From Haliclona indistincta (lineage: Eukaryota > Porifera > Demospongiae > Haplosclerida > Chalinidae), in assembly GCA_964017065.1 (NCBI GenBank), contig OZ024789.1, positions 11,180,914 to 11,244,913 on the forward strand: a DNA stretch of 64,000 bases. Reading direction: 5' to 3'. The notes below the pieces were generated by a model, which saw nothing but the letters and a program-made list of their open reading frames with translations, had not been told where the DNA came from and ran no database searches. Of this stretch, positions 62,345-64,000 are shown piece by piece (positions within the stretch are counted from its first letter, which is position 1; each line of letters opens with the position of its first letter). Made by a program: the position numbers and the translations under genes.

Positions 62345-64000
62345 GTATGCTCCTCCAGTGTTGCTATGTTCTGCTATACATGTACACGTCACTAGTGAGT
62401 GTTACTATGTACTGCTATACATGTACACGTCACTAGTGAGTGATACTATGTACTGCTATACATGTACATGTCACTAGTGAGTGATACTATGTACTGCTAC
62501 ACATGTACATGTCACTAGTGAGTGATACTATGTACTGCTACACATGTACATGTCACTAGTGAGTGTTACTATGTACTGCTATACATGTACATGTCACTAG
62601 TGAGTGATACTATGTACTGCTACACATGTACATGTCACTAGTGAGTGATACTATGTACTGCTACACATGTACACGTCACTAGTGAGTGTTACTATGTACT
62701 GCTATACATGTACATGTCACTAGTGAGTGATACTATGTACTGCTACACATGTACATGTCACTAGTGAGTGATACTATGTACTGCTATACATGTACATGTC
62801 ACTAGTGAGTGTTACTATGTACTGCTATACATGTACATGTCACTAGTGAGTGTTACTATGTACTGCTATACATGTACATGTCACTAGTGAGTGATACTAT
62901 GTACTGCTACACATGTACATGTCACTAGTGAGTGATACTATGTACTGCTATACATGTACATGTCACTAGTGAGTGTTACTATGTACTGCTACACATGTAC
63001 ATGTCACTAGTGAGTGATACTATGTACTGCTATACATGTACATGTCACTAGTGAGTGATACTATGTACTGCTATACATGTACATGTCACTAGTGAGTGTT
63101 ACTATGTACTGCTATACATGTACATGTCACTAGTGAGTGATACTATGTACTGCTACACATGTACATGTCACTAGTGAGTGATACTATGTACTGCTATACA
63201 TGTACATGTCACTAGTGAGTGTTACTATGTACTGCTACACATGTACATGTCACTAGTGAGTGATACTATGTACTGCTATACATGTACATGTCACTAGTGA
63301 GTGATACTATGTACTGCTATACATGTACATGTCACTAGTGAGTGTTACTATGTACTGCTATACATGTACATGTCACTAGTGAGTGATACTATGTACTGCT
63401 ACACATGTACATGTCACTAGTGAGTGATACTATGTACTGCTATACATGTACATGTCACTAGTGAGTGATACTATGTACTGCTATACATGTACATGTCACT
63501 AGTGAGTGATACTATGTACTGCTATACATGTACATGTCACTAGTTAGTGATACTATGTACTGCTATACATGTACATGTCACTAGTTAGTGATACTATGTA
63601 CTGCTATACATGTACATGTCACTAGTTAGTGATACTATGTACTGCTATACATGTACATGTCACTAGTGAGTGATACTTGTTCTGCTATACATGTACATGT
63701 CACTAGTTAGTGATACTATGTACTGCTATACATGTACATGTCACTAGTGAGTGATACTTGTTCTGCTATACATGTACATGTCACTAGTGAGTGATACTAT
63801 GTACTGCTATACATGTACATGTCACTAGTTAGTGATACTATGTACTGCTATACATGTACATGTCACTAGTGAGTGATACTATGTACTGCTATACATGTAC
63901 ATGTCACTAGTTAGTGATACTATGTACTGCTATACATGTACATGTCACTAGTGAGTGATACTTGTTCTGCTATACATGTACATGTCACTAGTGAGAGATA
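62345..64000 (+). repeat. 41-bp satellite array, about 40 units, runs off the window
   Basis: Unit: gtactgctatacatgtacat then gtcactagtgagtgatacta and t. Each unit contains two palindromes, acatgtacatgt and tcactagtga. Variant positions (tatac/tacac, tgatact/tgttact, gtgag/gttag, and a shortened cttgttctg form after 63670) distinguish units. Frames crossing it have no coding value. The first one or two units have more substitutions than the centre. Confidence 0.97.

Noticed and set aside
62345..64000. Possible CRISPR-like array
   Set aside because: Units are contiguous 41-bp tandem copies with no variable spacers, in a eukaryotic context.

Overview
The window is animal nuclear DNA, most likely from a sponge or another non-bilaterian. 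It has GT-AG introns of tens to a few hundred bases, an ELYS-type nucleoporin gene, Ty3/gypsy and BEL/Pao retrotransposons, many small inverted-repeat elements, and two tandem families of small proteins. I infer the sponge placement from gene structure and remembered family distribution; nothing here proves it. I see no rRNA, tRNA or CRISPR array.

Layout. 0.8-4.1 kb: thirteen exons (+) of an ELYS/AHCTF1-like gene whose introns are packed with CT, CCCT and CACT microsatellites; the gene stops being recognisable at 4080. 5.5-19.1 kb: tandem two-gene units of a family of about 155 residues with three internal modules (beta-trefoil-like, starting MAIP). A single-exon POT/PTR-like transporter sits between units three and four (12.9-14.6 kb). 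Two copies carry transposon insertions and one has lost its third module. 19.2-23.7 kb: a gypsy element with identical 143-bp LTRs that lacks protease and the start of reverse transcriptase. 24.3-62 kb: more trefoil copies (+) interleaved with six secreted fibrinogen-related genes (-), each with three exons, a signal peptide and, in most cases, a shared CCAAT / CRE-like / TATA promoter. A same-orientation segmental duplication (about 25.2-32.4 kb and 48.05-57.2 kb) carries one trefoil gene and one fibrinogen-related gene per copy. The end (62.35 kb to the window edge) is a 41-bp satellite with a six-unit higher-order pattern; its probable seed is visible in a paralogous flank at 57.5 kb.

Mobile DNA. 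Paralogous unoccupied sites let many insertions be placed to the base: two copies of one MITE family with perfect 10-bp target duplications, a TTAA-flanked element nested in a TA-flanked one, a second TTAA element, a hAT-like element, several foldback elements, and a 2.9-kb pogo/Tigger-like transposon. That last element carries a DDE transposase with one nonsense codon and, tail-to-tail with it, an intact ORF joining a HIRAN-like domain to a Ulp1-type (C48) cysteine protease.

Function. The two clustered families look like a rapidly duplicating recognition or effector locus: intracellular-looking trefoil proteins beside secreted, cysteine-rich fibrinogen-related proteins with variable loops. 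That functional link is inference. The most novel-looking system is the transposon that carries the protease.
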